Under the pieces are notes generated by a model, which did not search any database, was not told where the DNA came from, and was given only the letters and a program-made list of their open reading frames with translations. A stretch of 64,000 bases of DNA from Vagococcus carniphilus (lineage in GTDB: Bacteria; Bacillota; Bacilli; Lactobacillales; Vagococcaceae). This document shows, in pieces, positions 62,027 through 64,000 of this stretch. The first letter of the stretch is position 1; each line of letters begins with the position of its first letter. The stretch covers positions 2,930,001 to 2,994,000 of the forward strand of contig NZ_CP060720.1 of assembly GCF_014397115.1 (NCBI RefSeq). Reading direction: 5' to 3'. A program made the translations under genes and the position numbers.

Positions 62027-63217
62027 TTAAAAATAGTCGTACAAGCGTGGTGTACTAGGTGAGAATAATTCTGAGAAATTGGTATTTTCATTTTTAGAGT
62101 CAATCAAATTAAGCCATTGAGCCTCTTCAAATGTCACTCTTCCCATAAAAATCTGTGTCCATCTTTGAATGCTGCCACTATAATGAATCATTGCTTCATT
62201 AGATGGATCTATTTTCTCACAAGTTGATTTTCCATTAACAATGCTTAACTTAAAAATACCATTATTCCATGAGCATGTGCTGTCATTAACTTCTAAATAA
62301 ACAATTTCTTTCTTTGGACTAGATTTAAAATTAAATTTTTCAATAAATTCTTTAAAATTAACAATTCTTGCCATCATACTGCTATGAGTTTTTCTAACAA
62401 TATTTTGTGTTTCAGTAAAAAGTTCTAATATTTTTGGATCCGGCAGATTAGTTGAGACGAACTCATCAAAACTTCCACTATGGGAAGAAACAAATGTCAT
62501 TAATTTTTTTAAACCAAAAAGATTTGTATAGCTCATCTCATAAATCATAAATTCTGATGCCCCAATTAAGCCATAAACAATGTAACCACATGCTTGCTTT
62601 TGGTCATCATAAGCAATAGCTAGTCTTCTTCCTTGATTAAAAGTTAACACAAAATCCCACCAATAATCTTCCCGAACCAAACTTCCATTATGCGTACCTA
62701 ATGTCTTGCGATATAATTCTTTAATGGTTTCTTGAGCCTCTTTATTTTCCCATGAAACACGTTTGATGCTACCTGTTTTTTCTGGTTTAATTTGTACAAT
62801 TGTCTCTTTTGGAATCCTTATCTCATCATAATCAAAGATATTTTCGTAGCCAAATTTTCGGTAAAAAGTTTGAGAAAAGGGAGCTAGATAAGAAAGCTCT
62901 GTTCCTTTTTCATGTAAGTCATTAAAGATAGCTTCAAAAAGTAATCTAATACTTCCTGTGCCTCGTGCTTCAGGATAAGTTGCTACATCTCCAATACCTG
63001 ACATTCCCATTACTTGGCCATTGATTGTTACCTGATACGGATAGCCAACAATTTGACTTGTCACCTGCCCATCGACTTCATCCACATAATTATCAATAGA
63101 TTCATTTTTCTTTAAATAAATATCACGTTGTTCTTTAGTATGATTTGAATTAAAAGCATAGCTTCCTAATTCATGTATTTGTTCCAAGTACTTTCTGTCT
63201 GTTACTTTTTTTATCAT
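62027..63217 (-). CDS. Eis-like GNAT acetyltransferase (copy 2)
   Basis: A 396-aa paralogue of the downstream gene with the same domain order: VATYPEARGTGSIRLL loop, FYRKFGYENIFDYDE, WWDFVLTFNQGRRLAIAYDD, QRWTQIFMGRVTFEEA and C-terminal LYDYF. ATG 63217 chosen because TAGGAG overlaps the earlier GTG. It begins 11 bp after the NusG-domain gene, so all three genes may be one transcript. Confidence 0.85.
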   Translation of the reverse strand: MIKKVTDRKYLEQIHELGSYAFNSNHTKEQRDIYLKKNESIDNYVDEVDGQVTSQIVGYPYQVTINGQVMGMSGIGDVATYPEARGTGSIRLLFEAIFNDLHEKGTELSYLAPFSQTFYRKFGYENIFDYDEIRIPKETIVQIKPEKTGSIKRVSWENKEAQETIKELYRKTLGTHNGSLVREDYWWDFVLTFNQGRRLAIAYDDQKQACGYIVYGLIGASEFMIYEMSYTNLFGLKKLMTFVSSHSGSFDEFVSTNLPDPKILELFTETQNIVRKTHSSMMARIVNFKEFIEKFNFKSSPKKEIVYLEVNDSTCSWNNGIFKLSIVNGKSTCEKIDPSNEAMIHYSGSIQRWTQIFMGRVTFEEAQWLNLIDSKNENTNFSELFSPSTPRLYDYF

Positions 63218-63228
63218 ATGATCCACTC

Positions 63229-63675
63229 CTAATAAGTAATAATCATGTCATCTTCTTCATCAACTGGTTCATTAGAAACTATCTCAATTACTAGTTTGTG
63301 AGGCAAACAAATACTTGTTTGGCCTGGTTTACTAATCCAACCCGTTCGAACGGCTATTTGATCAGGGCTATTATCTTCTTTTACCCGAATCTTCGTGCCT
63401 TCCATTTCAATTATATTATATTTATCCTTACCTGGATAATAGGTTTTTTCTTTGTGTTTTGTTTTTTCATTCAATTCAAAACGATCAACTTCTTTACCAT
63501 CAATCGAAATGATAGCAATGTTGCCTTCTTTAGTTGCTTCATCTGTTTGATTCAATGAAAAAACAACAAGAGGAGCAAATGACAAAATTATCAGACAGAT
63601 AATGACCACACCATCCATAAATCGCCACTGCTTTTTAAGTTCTTTCCATATCATATGCGTGTTTTTTCTCCTCAT
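63229..63675 (-). CDS. NusG domain II-containing secreted/anchored protein
   Basis: A 148-aa protein: N-terminal membrane anchor (GVVIICLIILSFAPLVVFSL) and an extracytoplasmic NusG-II-like beta domain (IRVKEDNSPDQIAVRTGWISKPGQTSICLPHKLVIEI). The family often sits beside ApbE or heptaprenyl synthesis genes; here it is next to eis-like genes. The start may be 63675 or 63654 (MIWKELKKQWRF); ribosome sites do not decide. Confidence 0.82.
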   Translation of the reverse strand: MRRKNTHMIWKELKKQWRFMDGVVIICLIILSFAPLVVFSLNQTDEATKEGNIAIISIDGKEVDRFELNEKTKHKEKTYYPGKDKYNIIEMEGTKIRVKEDNSPDQIAVRTGWISKPGQTSICLPHKLVIEIVSNEPVDEEDDMIITY

Positions 63676-63781
63676 TTGTAAAATCTCTTCTTACTCTTAG
63701 TAACATATCCTGAAAAAAAAGGTACGTCAACTATTTAATTACTTATTAATATACCTTATCTTTGTGAATAAAGCACTTATG

Positions 63782-63811
63782 TTGCTATTTTATTCACCTC
63801 TAAATTATAAT
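63782..63811 (+). promoter_or_regulatory. Promoter of trhO
   Basis: TTGCTA (63782-63787), 18-bp spacer, consensus TATAAT (63806-63811). Confidence 0.55.
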
Positions 63812-63841
63812 AGTTTGGTACAAACTAGAGGAGGAATTGCT

Positions 63842-64000
63842 TTGTCAAAATATCAAGTTTTATTATATTATTTATATGTTCCATTAGAAAACCCTGAAGA
63901 ATTTGCTAAAGAACATTTAGCTTTTTGCCAATCGATTAATTTAAAAGGTCGTATTTTAGTTGCTAATGAAGGAATTAACGGAACTTTATCTGGCTTAACA
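63842..64000 (+). CDS. trhO: tRNA uridine(34) hydroxylase / rhodanese-related protein (3' partial)
   Basis: Starts at TTG 63842 with GAGGAGG upstream and runs off the window after 53 codons. Reads [21 protein letters not shown] then [20 protein letters not shown], the N-terminal signature of UPF0176/TrhO proteins, which hydroxylate U34 of tRNA using prephenate-derived or oxygen-dependent chemistry. The rhodanese domain lies beyond the edge. Confidence 0.88.
   Translation, partial: MSKYQVLLYYLYVPLENPEEFAKEHLAFCQSINLKGRILVANEGINGTLSGLT

Overview
The window is 64 kb of a low-GC Gram-positive chromosome. Gene content and order point to the Enterococcaceae, most likely Vagococcus or a close relative. 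The evidence is: a complete sodium-type V-ATPase operon in the Enterococcus hirae ntp order; the ispE, adcCB, purR, glmU and prs neighbourhood with extra genes inserted; a WxL-type cell-surface protein cluster; an LPXTG protein; and the ymfF, ymfH, rodZ, pgsA block. The species call is inference. No rRNA, tRNA, transposase, prophage or CRISPR array was recognised.

Layout. 1-1880: end of a spermidine/putrescine ABC transporter, with potD frameshifted. 2149-16480: ispE; a decayed WxL surface cluster; zinc permease genes adcCB; an LPXTG protein; a large secreted CotH-type kinase; purR, glmU, prs; mscL. 16500-21050: EF-P-modification-associated peptidase pair, rodZ, pgsA. 21100-35500: accessory genes, including a fic gene with an internal stop, an ABC-F gene behind a two-peptide attenuator leader, a LacI regulator, a frameshifted phosphatase, a MutS-like membrane ATPase, lepB, a YefM antitoxin remnant, and a GNAT gene behind a riboswitch-like leader. 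35550-44300: the ntp V-ATPase operon on the minus strand, preceded by a structured, terminator-bearing leader RNA. 44340-50700: ada, the menaquinone genes hepT and menA, an adenine/adenosine deaminase and an AbrB-family membrane protein. 50900-58600: a small-RNA island. 58626-64000: a phosphoesterase, a TetR operon, two tandem Eis-like acetyltransferases, a NusG-domain-II protein and the start of trhO.

Most interesting content. Five related small RNA loci (near 50.9, 52.4, 52.9, 53.7 and 58.5 kb, all plus strand) each have a promoter, a segment antisense to a generic start site (purine-rich ribosome site plus AUGAAAA), a hairpin with CUCC(U) in the loop, and a terminator. They resemble the streptococcal csRNAs. 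Between two of them lies an Fst/par-type type I toxin-antitoxin locus. Two copies, as 187-bp direct repeats, flank an ECF sigma factor/ABC exporter operon. Two further candidate cis-regulatory RNAs precede the V-ATPase operon and a GNAT gene.

Quality caution. Several genes are broken by one-base losses in short homopolymers (potD G-run, phosphatase C-run, yefM T-run), so some pseudogenes may be sequencing errors.
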